A DNA stretch of 64,000 bases from Tridacna crocea (Eukaryota > Mollusca > Bivalvia > Cardiida > Cardiidae), in NCBI GenBank assembly GCA_943736015.1, contig OX031058.1:19059001-19123000 (forward strand). The letters run 5' to 3'. Position numbers and translations under genes: made by a program. Shown here in pieces: positions 32,559-44,600 of this stretch (its first letter is position 1; every line of letters begins with the position of its first letter). The notes beneath the pieces were generated by a model. That model was not told the DNA's origin, ran no database searches, and saw only the letters and a program-made list of their open reading frames with translations.

Positions 32559-33335
32559 ATCGTCTCTACAGACGTAACCGTGTTTATTCGTCCTCGGTTT
32601 TATGCTTGCTCTTGGCTAGCATTTTTTGTAAGGTGCACAGGGATATAAGGACCAGAGACAGGAAGAGGAGGTTCCATGTCCCGCCTTCTGCACATACAAT
32701 GCACATACTGTAGCCGCAGTAATTTAGCACCTCCGGAAGTAGCCAAAGCGAGGTTTTGGGCGGAGTCTTTGTTTTGTAGACATACCATTGGATGGTATGC
32801 ACGCAATCAGGACGTGAAGCAGTTAGGAATAAGCCCTTTCCTCTCCAATAAGGGAGACAACTGTAGCATTACGTCTTACAAAATTTTGTACGAGTTCTTT
32901 CCCTTTGACCATCAGTCGTTCATCATTCTCTTGCAAGACTCTTATATTTTGAAAGAGTATCAGCCCGGAACAAAAAGCAAACCAAAGTGCAGATAAAATG
33001 GACGAAAATAAGCGATAGTAGCAACAAATTAAACAAATTAAAGAGAAAAAGCAACGTAAATTGGTGTTACAAACAAAAATTGATGCGAAAGGAACGAACC
33101 GGAAATAGCATATAGCTTGGTAGAGACAGTATGGCACTATTTCCATGATTTCTTTACGATTCTATGGGTGCCAATGGTTGTAAGTCGCATCTTTCTTTTT
33201 TTAAAGTAAACAGTTGTATATCTTTGCATATGAACCATATCAAAGACAATAAAACAGTAAACATGAACGAGATTCATTTGTTCAGTATCCGGATTGTAGA
33301 TATATTCGGATAAAAGTTTGAATTGTGAGAAAAAT
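32559..33335 (+). repeat. 780-bp dispersed repeat, copy 3
   Basis: Paralogue of copy 2 inside duplication B. Its first part (tagccaaagcgaggttttgg) is closer to copy 1 than copy 2 is at that point. Confidence 0.72.
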
Positions 33336-34584
33336 TTGAATTATACATTTTTAAGTGAATTGAAAGGAAAATAAAGAAAATAACATAATGGAGAGAGTTT
33401 AGTATAAATACAGTTGTAAAAACTTGTTTCTATCGAATGGCAGTCATTTGAACACCCAGTAATTTCGACACCAAGTCATTTCGACACATTTTGGTCATTT
33501 CGATCCCCGTTGGAAAAATGTTTGCAAACTTTGGTCATATCGACACCTCATTTTAGAGCACTTTTTTAACTCGACTTTTTATTATCAAGTTACTTTAATT
33601 TCTTTTAAAGATGTTATAATTATAATTTTGTGTTGGTGTGTGACCAAACATTTTTTAAATAACTTTATTCAAGGGTAATTACTCAGAGTACGGGTATATC
33701 TGTACAATTTTCTATATTCTACTCAGACTTTTATAAGGAGATTAATATGCAGTATAATATTTATCACACCTTCACTTGTCTTTAACTGTGTTTGACTTCA
33801 CATTTTTATTGATCGGAATAAATCATAATTAGTGAAAATCCTACAAAATATATCAAATGCCAAGACTAGACCACTTGAAAAAAGGTTAAGAAAACATATA
33901 GCCTTCACACATTCAAGATAAAAATGTATCTACATACAGTATGTCCATTTTACCAAATCTGTAATTTACAGAAACCCTGAAAAAGAAGCCTTTTGAAAAC
34001 ATTTTGGGAAAAGGAGAAAATGCTGGTAGCTACAAACTACTTCTATATAAATTACCAAAAAATGAGAATTTTTTTACCCCCCCCCCCAGAAAAAGAATGT
34101 TTTCTGGGGTATACTGGAATCATCCTGTTTGTCTGTGTGTCTGTGTGTCTGTGTACAAAATACAGTAATTTTGTGTCCCAAAACTCCTACAGTTTTCCTT
34201 CAACTGTATTGAAACTTTGCTCTTAATTAATATTAATCATTATATGGAAGATTTGCAATATGCCTTTTTCAAGTGTCAACTCTTCCTGGTTGAAGAATTA
34301 TCTCCCCTTTTCTGTCAAAGGGCTGGTAGAGGTATTAAGTCATATTTAATGACAGCTCTAGTTTGACTTGCTGAGATAAAAAGGAATTGCAGACAACAAA
34401 TGAAATGTAGTTCAAGCATGAGATTTGTCTTTGACAGAGCCGAAAACATATTTGGAATGTAGTTCAAAAATGGGTTTAGTGTTTAATAGGAAAACAAAAA
34501 CATTTGTCAGAAAACAAGAAAATGCTAGTTCCCAATATTTCCTCGTTTCCTCATTATTTTCAAAATACATTTTCCTAGAGGTAG

Positions 34585-34953
34585 ACAAAAAACTTTAATA
34601 TTTTTCGGGAAGAAGTTGTGAAGTATTTAACAACAAAATGGGGCAAGAGTCTTCCACCATCCACACTCAGTGTTTTCTTTTGAAAAACAAAGAGAAATGG
34701 ACCAGTGGTTCGGAAGATTACAGGGTTCAGACTAGCACACCAAAACACATGAGCCTGGATGAGACCCTTTATCGCTGGTACTCAGACTTAAGTTCAAGAA
34801 ATATTGTTGTAACTGGTAATATGCTTGTCAAAACGGTGAAGAACTTGGCTGTGAGCTGGGCATTCAGGATTTATCTTATTCCAATGGATGGATGGCCAAA
34901 TTTAAGAAACGCCATAGCATTGCAGCATGCAAACCTAAATGTAAGAATGTTTC
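34585..34953 (+). pseudogene. CENP-B/Tigger-type HTH fragment, copy B
   Basis: It reads KNKEKWTSGSEDYRVQTS, MSLDETLYRWYSDLSSRNIV and VTGNMLVK without the TGA of copy A. A one-base loss (aagaacttgg against aagaaactcgg) then shifts the frame before the WL-FKKRH segment. The two duplicates carry different lesions. Confidence 0.7.
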
Positions 34954-35075
34954 AAGTCCAACCCAAGTTTTTACTGGTTTTAACCCATTACTACACAATC
35001 CACACTTTTGACAACCCTGAGAAAGAAGCCTTTGGAACGTATTGTGGAAAAAGGAGAAAATGCTAGGGAAAGGGT

Positions 35076-35277
35076 TAATGACCCTGAGAAAGAAGCCTTT
35101 TGAAAACAATGTTGGAAAAGGAGAAAATGCTGGGAAACAGCATTTTCTCCTTTTCCCACAATGTTTTCTAACCTTCACAAAACAAATTTCGAATTTTGAG
35201 TCACTTTTATTTTTGTTGTCTGAATGTGCTTTCAGTTTTGACCCGCTTGAATTTTGTCGTTTGGTAAAGATTTAAAG
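35076..35277 (+). repeat. Palindromic MITE, 5' truncated
   Basis: It starts TTAATGACCCTGAGAAAGAA and ends TTTGGTAAAGATTTAA. Arms read AATGTTGGAAAAGG and CCTTTTCCCACAATG. Confidence 0.75.
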
Positions 35278-35392
35278 TCAGGATATTCAGCCAGCTGCCG
35301 GTGTAGCAAGATGTCCAGTTTATGTTGATGTTTCTCTTACCCTTCCCAACCCTCTCAAAGTACAGCTTAGCCTTGCAACTCCTTAACCCTTT

Positions 35393-35611
35393 ACCAAACA
35401 ATCGCTGGTTTTTACAACCTTGAGATAGAAGTCTTTTGAAAACATTGTGGGAAAAGGAGAAAATGCGGGTAACCAGCATTTTCTCCTTTTCCCACAATGT
35501 TTTCTACCCTGCTGGAAACTGATTTCAATTTTTGAGTTACAATTATTTTGTTTTCTGCAAATGTTTTCAATTTGGCCCAGTCTAAAATTTTGTCGTTTGG
35601 TAAAGGGTTAA
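35393..35611 (+). repeat. Palindromic TTAA MITE, complete
   Basis: TTAACCCTTTACCAAACAAT / GTTTGGTAAAGGGTTAA, nearly perfect TIRs and hairpin. Confidence 0.9.
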
Positions 35612-35614
35612 TGT

Positions 35615-36095
35615 ACAGGGCTTGAGAAAAAAGATGTCACTGGTTCAAATCTCCTTCTCTGGGAAAATATGTCACCCGTCATGCAAATATGGACCATCTG
35701 GGATTTCTGTACATGAATTATTTGAAAACAGATCAACGATAGTGCAAGTCATTTTAACTTGATATTTATAAATGATTATATTACAAGGTACAATGACCAC
35801 TTTTCATACAGAAAACGTCATTAAAGCAATTTGTGCAGTCTGACCAGGGTAGACACTTTTCACAGTTCCCAGAAGGTCCCGTTTTTTTATGTGATGGGAC
35901 ACGTATATGATAGTCACTGCAACTGGATTATTTTCTCTCTTCCTACTGATGACTGTTTAGATGATGGCACAGCTGGTTGTGTGGGAAAGTAGCCAATGAC
36001 TAGGGAAGAACATTGTTCAAAGTACTAGAAAAGAAATGCTAGGAAAGCATGGATAGGTGAAGTGGCTGCTGAGGTTTCATTGAAAATGTTGGAAT
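35615..36095 (+). repeat. SINE copy, diverged
   Basis: The B-box-like ggttcaaatctcc at about 35643 and the core gtgtgggaaagtagccaatg ... aggaaagcatggataggtg are separated by extra sequence, so it is interrupted or rearranged. Confidence 0.5.
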
Positions 36096-36099
36096 GGTG

Positions 36100-38480
36100 C
36101 TAACTGAAAAACAAATCTAGCAGACTACAAAACTGAATTTTTCAACATTGATAGAACTTCAGATGACAAATGAAAACCAAAAAGAAAATCCTTGGACCTT
36201 GTCTATACACCCAGCTAACCCTTGACTAGCTTTTCAATGAAAACAAATAAAGCACATATTCGCTTCCTGAAAATAATCTCTCTTTTTTTTCTAGAGGGCA
36301 TGAAAGGTTTGAAATTTGAATTAAACTTTGTTTATTACGATAGTCAACTTATAAGGTAGTTCAAACAGGAACATGGCAAACATGCAACTATACAGATTTT
36401 TAAAAATGTTATTTCAGAGTTAGGATCTTCGCCATAAATTCAAATGTATGATGTCCCGGTTTTTTGTTAGTAGACTGTCTCTGTCTTTTAGCAGATACTG
36501 GAACGATTTTTCAGAAAAATGATCACAGTAATAGTTTAAATAAATTAAACCACAGATTCCTGGACTTCGAGCCTATACGTTACAAACTTAGCTACAGAAT
36601 TACGCAAACATTGGTTGAATAATCAGACATAAAAATAGGAAAGGTCTACTGCAGGTATATTGATGTTATCCACCCCCTCCCCCACACCCCATTTTTTACA
36701 ACACTGAATCTTTCACCAACTCTTTACGAAACAAAAGTTTGAGACTTGCCCAAATTGAAAGTCTTTGCGGATAACAATTTGAATGTGGCTTAAAAATGAA
36801 ATTTTCTTTAGGAAAGATAGCAAGGGAAAAGGAGAAAAGGTTGGTTACTAGAACTTTATCCCTGTTCAACAACATTTTTAAAAACTATATTTCTATGGGT
36901 CGTAAAAAGCATTGGTTATGTGGCATAGGGTTTTAAATAGTTACTGCGAATGTTTTCACCTGATGGCAACACTTTGGACTCGTCCAGATACTTAGCATAT
37001 GGAGACGATTGAATAAACGTGGGTCAAATGGTTGTAATAGTCTTTGAAAAAGCAAAAAAAAAAACCAAAACTATTGCTGAAAAAGGAGAAAATGCATGTT
37101 GCAAGCCCTTCCTTTTTTCCCCAAATATTTTCTCTCACACTTTGAAAATTCGTTTTTCACAGATGTTTCTGAACTACATATTGATTACTTTCAGTTTAGT
37201 TACGTTTTTTTGAAAGTTAGGGGGTGTGTGTTAAGGTTGAGAAAGTTAGACAAATAACAGGCAGTGGGGCAAATTAGCATGTCTGCCCCCCCTTTTTCGC
37301 TCGAAATACTTTGGTAAAAGGTTGATTAGCTGTTTAGTGTCTTCAGAAAGACAGGGACAGTCCATTCAGTGATTTTAAAGCACTATTATCAAACATCCTT
37401 GTTGCACTTTCAGGCATGTACCTATTGACGAATAACTTCATGTTATAGATCATGAACAAAAGAAACGTGGCTTCAGATCAAATTTCGGACCATCCATAGC
37501 TTCTTTTAAGCTTCATTTTGAGTATTAAAACTAATGAAGTCTTACTAAAAAGAAAAATGGGTGAAGGGTTAAATTGGTGTTCCTTTGATCTCAGTATTGC
37601 ACTGCAGGGTGGGTGGCCTTGAGAACAGCTGTAATGTACTTGCTTCTTACAGATTAGCACACATGTGTCACATAGAATTGACTCTTCTTATCTTTTGTTT
37701 CATATTAATTTACCCCTTTGGTGATCATTAATGGTCAGGATTACAAATTTTATGCAGGTTTCAGAGGGTAAGTCTGTTCTTAGTCTCTACATGCTCTTTA
37801 TTTAAATAAGATTTTATAAAATGCATATTTTGTCTGTTTATGATTATTTTTTTCAAAGGCAATATCATGAAATATGTATGAATTGTTTTATAATTCATTT
37901 CCGTAGATTTTTTGCTATGTCATTTTCTTTTCAGTTATGAATTTGTCCAAATTTAAAGGATTTGCAAACAGGACATACGGCATTTGTTACTAAAATAATG
38001 CTATGATTGTCCGGTGTCACATGATATACTGATGTGCCGCTTACAATAAAATGGAAATATCGCTTATAAATATCAAATCTAATTGGCAAATCGTCTATTG
38101 ATTGTAATGTTGGAAATTAAATGTAAAACGCTAGAGATATTTCAAAATTATAGTTTTCAGGAGAAAACTTTATTTTGTTTGATATATCAACAGGGTTTTT
38201 CTCTCTATTCGTCATGCATCTGACTGTCAAGGGGCGTTACTCCTGCTTCTTCTTCATGATCAAAAGGAGACCACTTATACAAAAATAAACCAAACTTTGT
38301 AATGAATAATCTCCCTTCAATCGAAAAGGTATTCATTTGCTTAGTGGTTTTACTTTTAAGCCAATATTTGAACAGTATGTCTCTGCTTCTTTCAAACTAT
38401 TAATTCCACACAATGGGTTTCCTTGACAAATACCACTTCAGCATTCTCAACCCTTTGATTTTTATTTGAGTTTATGTATT
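36100..38480. other. Intergenic stretch with worn repeats only
   Basis: A degenerate MITE is traceable at about 36715-36935 and another hairpin remnant at 37075-37130. No gene, RNA or intact element is seen in the rest. Confidence 0.5.
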
Positions 38481-38483
38481 ATT

Positions 38484-38668
38484 TAAGGTAAGACCTGTGT
38501 AATGGAAAACATCATCAAAATATAAAATATCATCAAAGGAAATTCTGATCCGTTAGAAATGTGCAAAAATGTTATTTCTGCATAAATCCTTACTTATCCT
38601 TATTTAAGAACCAATTAGAATTTTTGCCAAATGTTCACCGGAAGTGCATTACACAGGTCTTACCTTAA
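38484..38668. mobile_element. 185-bp MITE with TTAAGGTAAGACCTGTGTAA ends
   Basis: The first 20+ bp (TTAAGGTAAGACCTGTGTAA) and the last are exact inverses. The interior is AT-rich and non-coding. Transposon class not assigned. Confidence 0.75.
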
Positions 38669-38719
38669 TTCAATCAATTATCCCCCCGGGGATATTTAAT
38701 CGAATTACGGACGTTTTGT

Positions 38720-38800
38720 AACATAACCATTTGGTACCGGTCACCTCATACCACATTTTGACCATTTCACATGACAAATTACACCATTTTGTACCATCTT
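38720..38800 (+). repeat. Degenerate accattttgtacc minisatellite
   Basis: Units such as ataccacattttgaccattt and attacaccattttgtaccat continue at 40444-40480. An inverted version (ggtacgaaatgggtatggta) lies at 41090-41220, so the array may form the arms of an older element spanning about 38.7-41.2 kb. Confidence 0.5.
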
Positions 38801-38802
38801 TT

Positions 38803-40443
38803 TAGCTCCACTGGCCAAAGGCCAGCGGGCTTATGTCATGGCCCATTGTCCGTCGTGCGTGCATGCGTCCGTCCGTCCGTGCGTTAACTTTTTCTTTAAA
38901 CATCTTCTTCTCTGAAACTACCCATCCAATTTTGATGAAACTTCACAGAAATGATCCTGCCATGGTCCTCTTCAGAATTTCTTGAAAGAATTTAATTCCT
39001 TCAAAAACTCTGGTTGCCATGGCAACAAAACTGAAAAATTTTGAAAATCTTCTTGTCTGAAACCGTAAGGCCTAGGGCTACCAAATTTGGCATGTAGCTT
39101 TATCTAGTGGACCTCTACCAAGTTTGTTCAAATTATAGCCCTGGGGTCAAAATTGGCCCCGCCCCGGGGGTCACAAGTTTTACATGGGCTTATTTAGGGA
39201 GAACTTTAAAACTCCTCTTCTATCTAGGCATAGGGCCTAGGGCTACCAAATTTGGGATGTTGTTTTATCTAGTGGACCTCTACCAAGAGTGTCTAAATTA
39301 TAGCCCGAGGGTCATATTGGCCCTGCCCCAGGGGTATCAAGTTTTACATGGGCTTATATAGGGAGAACTTTAAAATTGTTCTTCCACCTAGCCATAGGGC
39401 CTAGGGCTACCAAATTTGGCATGTAGCTTTATCTAGTGGACCTCTACCAAGGGTGTCCAACTTATAGCCCAGGGGTCAAATTTGGCCCCGCCCAGGGGGT
39501 GGGGGGGTTTTAACAACTTTTACATGGGCATATGTAGGGAATATTTTCAAAATCTTCTCGCACCAAGCTATAAGGGCTAGGGCTATCAAATTTTGCATGT
39601 AGCTTTATCTAGGGGGGTCTCTACCAAGGGTGCCCAAATTATAGCCCTGGGGTCAAATTTAGCCCCGTCACAGGGGGTCACAAGTTTTACATGGGCTTAT
39701 ATAGGGAAACTTTAATAATCTTCTTGCACATAGCCATAAGGCCTAGGGCTACCAAATTTTGCATGTAGCTTTATCTAATGGGCCTCTATCAAGAGGGCCA
39801 AAATTTTAACTTTGGGGATCAAGTTTGACCCCACCCCAGGGGTCACAAATTTTTACATTGGCTTTATAAACCTGTGTCATGGGTCACATATTTTACAGGG
39901 CCTTTTATTGAGCAAACTTGTTTTACAGGGCTTTTTATTTGGCAAGATTCAAAAATCTTCGTGTTTATAACCACACATTCTAGTTTCATATTGTAGGTCC
40001 GGGGTCAAAATTGTCTCCAGTTTAACATGGGCTTCAAAATATAATCACTTCAATTTAAACATTAATCAAGGGAAATAACTCTTTTTATGAATGATAAAGT
40101 TTGGTACTATTTACCTCCCTTGATTATCAAACTACATTGATACATGATTGGTGCTAGACATTAAGTTTTTTGATAGAAAATATTCTGTTTTCAAGTGTGA
40201 TTCATTTTAAAGCTAATAGTTATCCTCACATGAAGTGAATAATAAATTCAGAGTAAGGTTTCTATCATTCAGCTTATATTTCCAAGGTTTTTACCTTTCA
40301 TGCCTATGAATTAACCTGCTTGTACTGCCTGACAGTGTTCATTGTTTTTTAAGGCCCTCTTTTCATAGTCATGAACACTTGAATTTGTGTGGTAAAGGGT
40401 TAAAAAGCCAGTGGAGCGATACAGGGCCATTATGGCCCTCTTG
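38803..40443 (+). mobile_element. Helentron/HINE-like element TAGCTCCACTGGCC...CTCTTG
   Basis: The 5' end is TAGCTCCACTGGCC. Its inverse GCCAGTGGAGC lies subterminally at 40408-40418, followed by the hairpin AGGGCCATTATGGCCCT (40423-40439) and CTTG. This end asymmetry is a helentron/HINE trait. The interior holds about five direct repeats of roughly 120 bp (gcctagggctaccaaatttgg ...). No protein. A MITE end (gtgtggtaaagggttaa) sits at about 40387-40404. It is inserted in a T-run. Confidence 0.8.
39013..39026. promoter_or_regulatory. Perfect palindromic RFX X-box motif
   Basis: GTTGCCATGGCAAC is the textbook symmetrical X-box bound by RFX factors, which drive ciliary genes. It lies in the 5' part of the HINE-like element, about 2.5 kb upstream of the CCDC61 start. 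The motif is visible. Binding is not shown. Confidence 0.5.
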
Positions 40444-41405
40444 TTTACCACTTTGTTCCATTTAGTACCATGTTTTTTGGACCTCTGAAAAAACTGTAAC
40501 TAAGAAAAACCTTCATTTTTATGAAGTTAAAGAAGGAAAAACAAGAGAAAAAAACGCTTTTTATTCAAGTTAAATTTAAATTAAAGAACTTTTATTTTTC
40601 AATAAATCCGCAATAGCACTTTCCGAGTATCTCCTATTCCCACTGTGTTTTCAAAGTAGTTGCTCCAGGAGTCATTATATAAAAAAAAGCTAATCGCCTA
40701 CGTTAGGTGTGTGGTGTGTAATTTTAACAAAGGAATACTATGGAAAAGTATGTTTTTTCAAGGACAATCAATCTTGTCAATCAAGGGCAATCACAGAATT
40801 ATAATTCAATCAATTCCATCACAATTATAATTACCAAACCTGCAACAAACGTTATGGACAAACAGAACAATGTCCCATCTTCTTTATATTTTCCTTATCG
40901 TATTTTGTTATAAATTGGTTGTGAATAGAATTATTTTGTTTTCTGTTCTCAGTTGCATACTAGCTGATTTAATTGATTTATGATAATATCGGGTAAATTT
41001 GCTTGCATTAATATGTTGATGAAAGTTAAAATGTATCAAATGCCACTTTTTGTCACATTTATTGATACTTTTGTTCATGATGCGAAATGGTATTATCATG
41101 ATAGGAAGTGGTAATGCTATGGTACAAAATGGTAAATTTATGGAAGGAAGTAGCAAATCTATGCCACGAAGTGTCATAAACAAAATGGTACGAAATGGGT
41201 ATGGTACGAAGTAACTGTATACCATTAATCACGCATGCGTAGCTTTCCTAGTTTCATTTCCGTTCAAAAATTGAAAACACTGACCGGGACTAACAATTCG
41301 TTCAGAATAGTAAAGGATAATGCTTCTGGATGAGATCAACTACCCTTCATAAATCTCTTACAAGAATATTTTCATCGTTTCTTGCATATATTTATTGCAG
41401 AAAAC

Positions 41406-41432
41406 ATGAATCAGCAAACGAGCTTCCGATAA
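41406..41432 (+). promoter_or_regulatory. Short upstream ORF before CCDC61
   Basis: An ATG at 41406 opens an 8-codon frame ending TAA, 69 nt before the CCDC61 ATG. If transcribed in the leader it could lower translation. A possible acceptor (tttattgcag, ending 41400) just before it suggests that a 5' leader exon may start there. Both are inferred. Confidence 0.3.
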
Positions 41433-41501
41433 TTTTGCTTGAAACTTGTCCAAACTCATCACCTTCACCCGCCGTGTTCAAAACTTAAGCACAAAATAAC
41501 A

Positions 41502-41652
41502 ATGGAGGATGATACTACAGTTGCGGCTCCCTATATATTTAGGGGCATTGAGTATATTGTCACAATGAATGTCAAGGACGGTAATACACTAACTCTAGAG
41601 GTGGAAGATAAACTGACTGCAGACCAGTGGAGGGCCGACTTCGATAGTGCTT
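41502..41652 (+). CDS. CCDC61: CCDC61 exon 1 with start codon
   Basis: ATG at 41502 in ACAATGG context. It encodes MEDDTTVAAPYIFRGIEYIV, then TMNVKDG and LEVEDKLTADQWRADFDSA, aligning with the vertebrate start. The GTAAGA donor at 41653 leaves one base that completes Tyr with exon 2. Reading on instead gives a stop inside the foldback element, so the donor is required. Confidence 0.93.
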
Positions 41653-44600
41653 GTAAGAAACAGGATGAGTTGCGGTCATACTAAAATACGCCCTACGGGA
41701 AAAATTCGCCCTACGACGCCCTACGAAAAAAATTATCGCCCTCCGGGTATATAGATTGTGTCGGATGGAATTAATTACTTATACCTTTTAAAATATACTT
41801 TATCTAACATGTCTTCAAATATTATGACTTTATTTTGTGTAATTTTGGACATATTTGATCGATAGTTTTCGTTCTGACGATCGCCAGCGCTGACAGGTGC
41901 TCTATACGCCCTACCACTTTACATCTCGCCCAACTTGTTTTAAGGTGTTAGTTTCATCACTTAATACTACATTTAGTTAAAATTATGTATAATTTGACTG
42001 ATTCTTATTTATTTCTCATTTATTTACAGGTTTTTCTGATGTTCCAATCGGTATAAAGCCCAGAATCGTACACATTCAAAGGGAAATAATTTGATAAACA
42101 CAATTTCCTACAGATAGAGTTATCCTTTGTCATAGACCAATCTCAAGTTCGCCTTACAGGAAAAATTCGCCCTACGACGCCCTACGAAACAAATTATCGC
42201 CCTACGGGTATATGAACAGTGTCGGATGGAGTTAATTACTTATACCTTTTAAAATATACTTTATGTAGCATGTCTTCAAATGCCATGAATTTATTTTGTA
42301 TAATTTTGGAGATGTTTGATCGATAATTTTCGTTCTGACGATGGCTGGCAGGAGCTCTATATGCCCTACCACTTTACATGTCACTTTACACAGAATGTAC
42401 AGTCTGATCTTGGATCTACTCTGTCCATTGTTTTGTTACATATTCTGTCAAAAACCCTTTGGTACAGCAATATTTTTGATTTTTTCCTATTTAAAAATGT
42501 CTCTTGTATTAATTCAGCACTTTAAGGGTAAAACCACCTGCAGAAAGAAGGTCGTTGAAAATATTGTCTGAAACGACGAAATTACTGGTTATCAACTCTT
42601 AAGTTCTAAACCAAGATATCACAATTTATTATATACCTAGCAGTGAAATCCTGGAATTTCCCAGTGTAATAAATTTTGATATCATCACTAGTGACGTTAT
42701 CAACTTTCACTTCCTGACGTCATTTGGGAACTACCTTTTTTTTCGACTACATTTTTTTCGACTTCAAACGCAAAATTACAAATAATGATGTTAATAAGGT
42801 ATATAATAAATAGAATAATCAACTGGTTATTTTTGATACGAAAAACATCTCACTCGGACGTGTCGTAAGGCGTTAAAAAAACTCGTGCTGCGCACTCGTT
42901 TTTTCAACGCCTAACAACGCATCCTCGTGAGATATTTTTCATATCAAAAACAACCAGTTGATTATCCTCTATGTCCTACATATTGCGTTATTCTTTGTCA
43001 GATCGACCAATCTCAAGTCATTAAATCTTTACTAAACTACAAAATTTTAGCCTTGTCCAAATTCAAAGCATCTGTACACGACAATTTCAGTAAGGCTCAA
43101 ATGGTGTAATTTTTCTTTGATAGAGTAGAAAACATGGTGGAAAAAGTAGGAAATGCTGCATGGTTACCAGCTGGCAGCATTTTCTTCTTTTCCCACAATG
43201 TTTTCAAAAGGCTTCTTCCCCAGGAACGTCAGAAGTCGGCATTGTGTGGTAAAGGGTTAACTTAAAATACCTTGAGAAAGACAGCCGTTGAAAACATTGT
43301 CTAATACGACAAAAATACTGGTTACCAACATTTACACAGTAAATCATTTATTTGTTTATTTATTTGAATGGTGTTTTACGCCGCTTTCAACAGTATTTAC
43401 AGTAAATCAAGATCTTGACTAGATCGGTCACTTCTTCGATATATCCCAATTATACTTTTAAAATCACATTTTTTTACCTATTTACAGATGCTGTATCTTG
43501 AAAACATTGCGGAAAACAGAGAAATTGCGCGTAACGAGCAATTTCTCAATATTAGTATTATTACCAAGCGGTATCTATCATATCACTAAACTCAGACTTA
43601 TTTTACTAATATTACATTACCACTTTCTTTTGTTCTTGGTTTAGAGTTTTTCTGTGAAATTGTTGAGATTATGTAATTTTCGCCAAACAACAAATTATTA
43701 CAGTTATGATTTGGAAATTATGTTTGAGCGTATCTAATCAACGAATTAATGTCTTATTAAGGGATTTAAATTGGCAATTAAAGTTGATCATTCAGACGAT
43801 TGTAAAAGGATCAAATATTCATGTTCGCAGTTAGAATGAGTAACAAATGTCAGTCGAACATGAATATTATAAAACGTAGAACTAAACTAAGAATAATTAA
43901 CAATGAGTGAAAGCGAAAACACTATTTCAAACTACGGGTAGAATTAATTGGTAAAATATCGCACTAAAACAAGTAGGGCGAGCGTTTAAGTGGTAGGGCG
44001 TATAGAGCACCTGTCACCCAACCTTGTTACGAAAACTATCGATCAAGTATTTCCAAAATTATACAAAATAAAGTCATGATAATTTAGGTTATGTTAGATA
44101 ATGCATATTTTAAAAGATATAAGTAATGGATTCGATCTGAAATAGTGCACAAACACGTAGGGCGTTAAATAATATGTAGGGCGTCGTAGGGCGAATTTTT
44201 CCTGTAGGGATATATAGATTTTCATATCATGGGCCACTATCAAAGAGGGGTTTAAATAGAAGGGTTATTGTCTCATTTTTTGTCTGCCTATCCATAGGAA
44301 AAGAAAAATGTGCTGGTTACCAATTTTCTACCTTTCCAAAAATTTTTTCTACAGCCTTTTCAAGGTTGTCAGGACTATATAGATCATATCTATAAAAGAT
44401 AACTCTATTTTTAGGTAATTGTGTTTAACAAGTTATCTCCCTTCGAATCTCACACACGTGGATGTTTTCGTCTGAAACATAAATAAAACCAAGAGATAAA
44501 CAATATACAAGTTAAATTTAGTTAGAAGAAACATTAATCTATGAGTAGTAATACTTTTTTGGTGAAAATATCACCCGAAAAGAAGTAGGGCGAGAGTTGA

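Larger units (their letters stand above)
26851..35200. repeat. Segmental duplication, copy B
   Basis: Second copy of 18294-25070 with two extra inserts (about 27090-27532 and 27633-28873). Order and orientation are unchanged, so this is a direct tandem arrangement with about 1.8 kb of spacer. Confidence 0.88.

Noticed and set aside
39107..39361. 84-codon frame with repeating YLVDLYQ segments
   Set aside because: It is a translation of the HINE internal tandem repeats.
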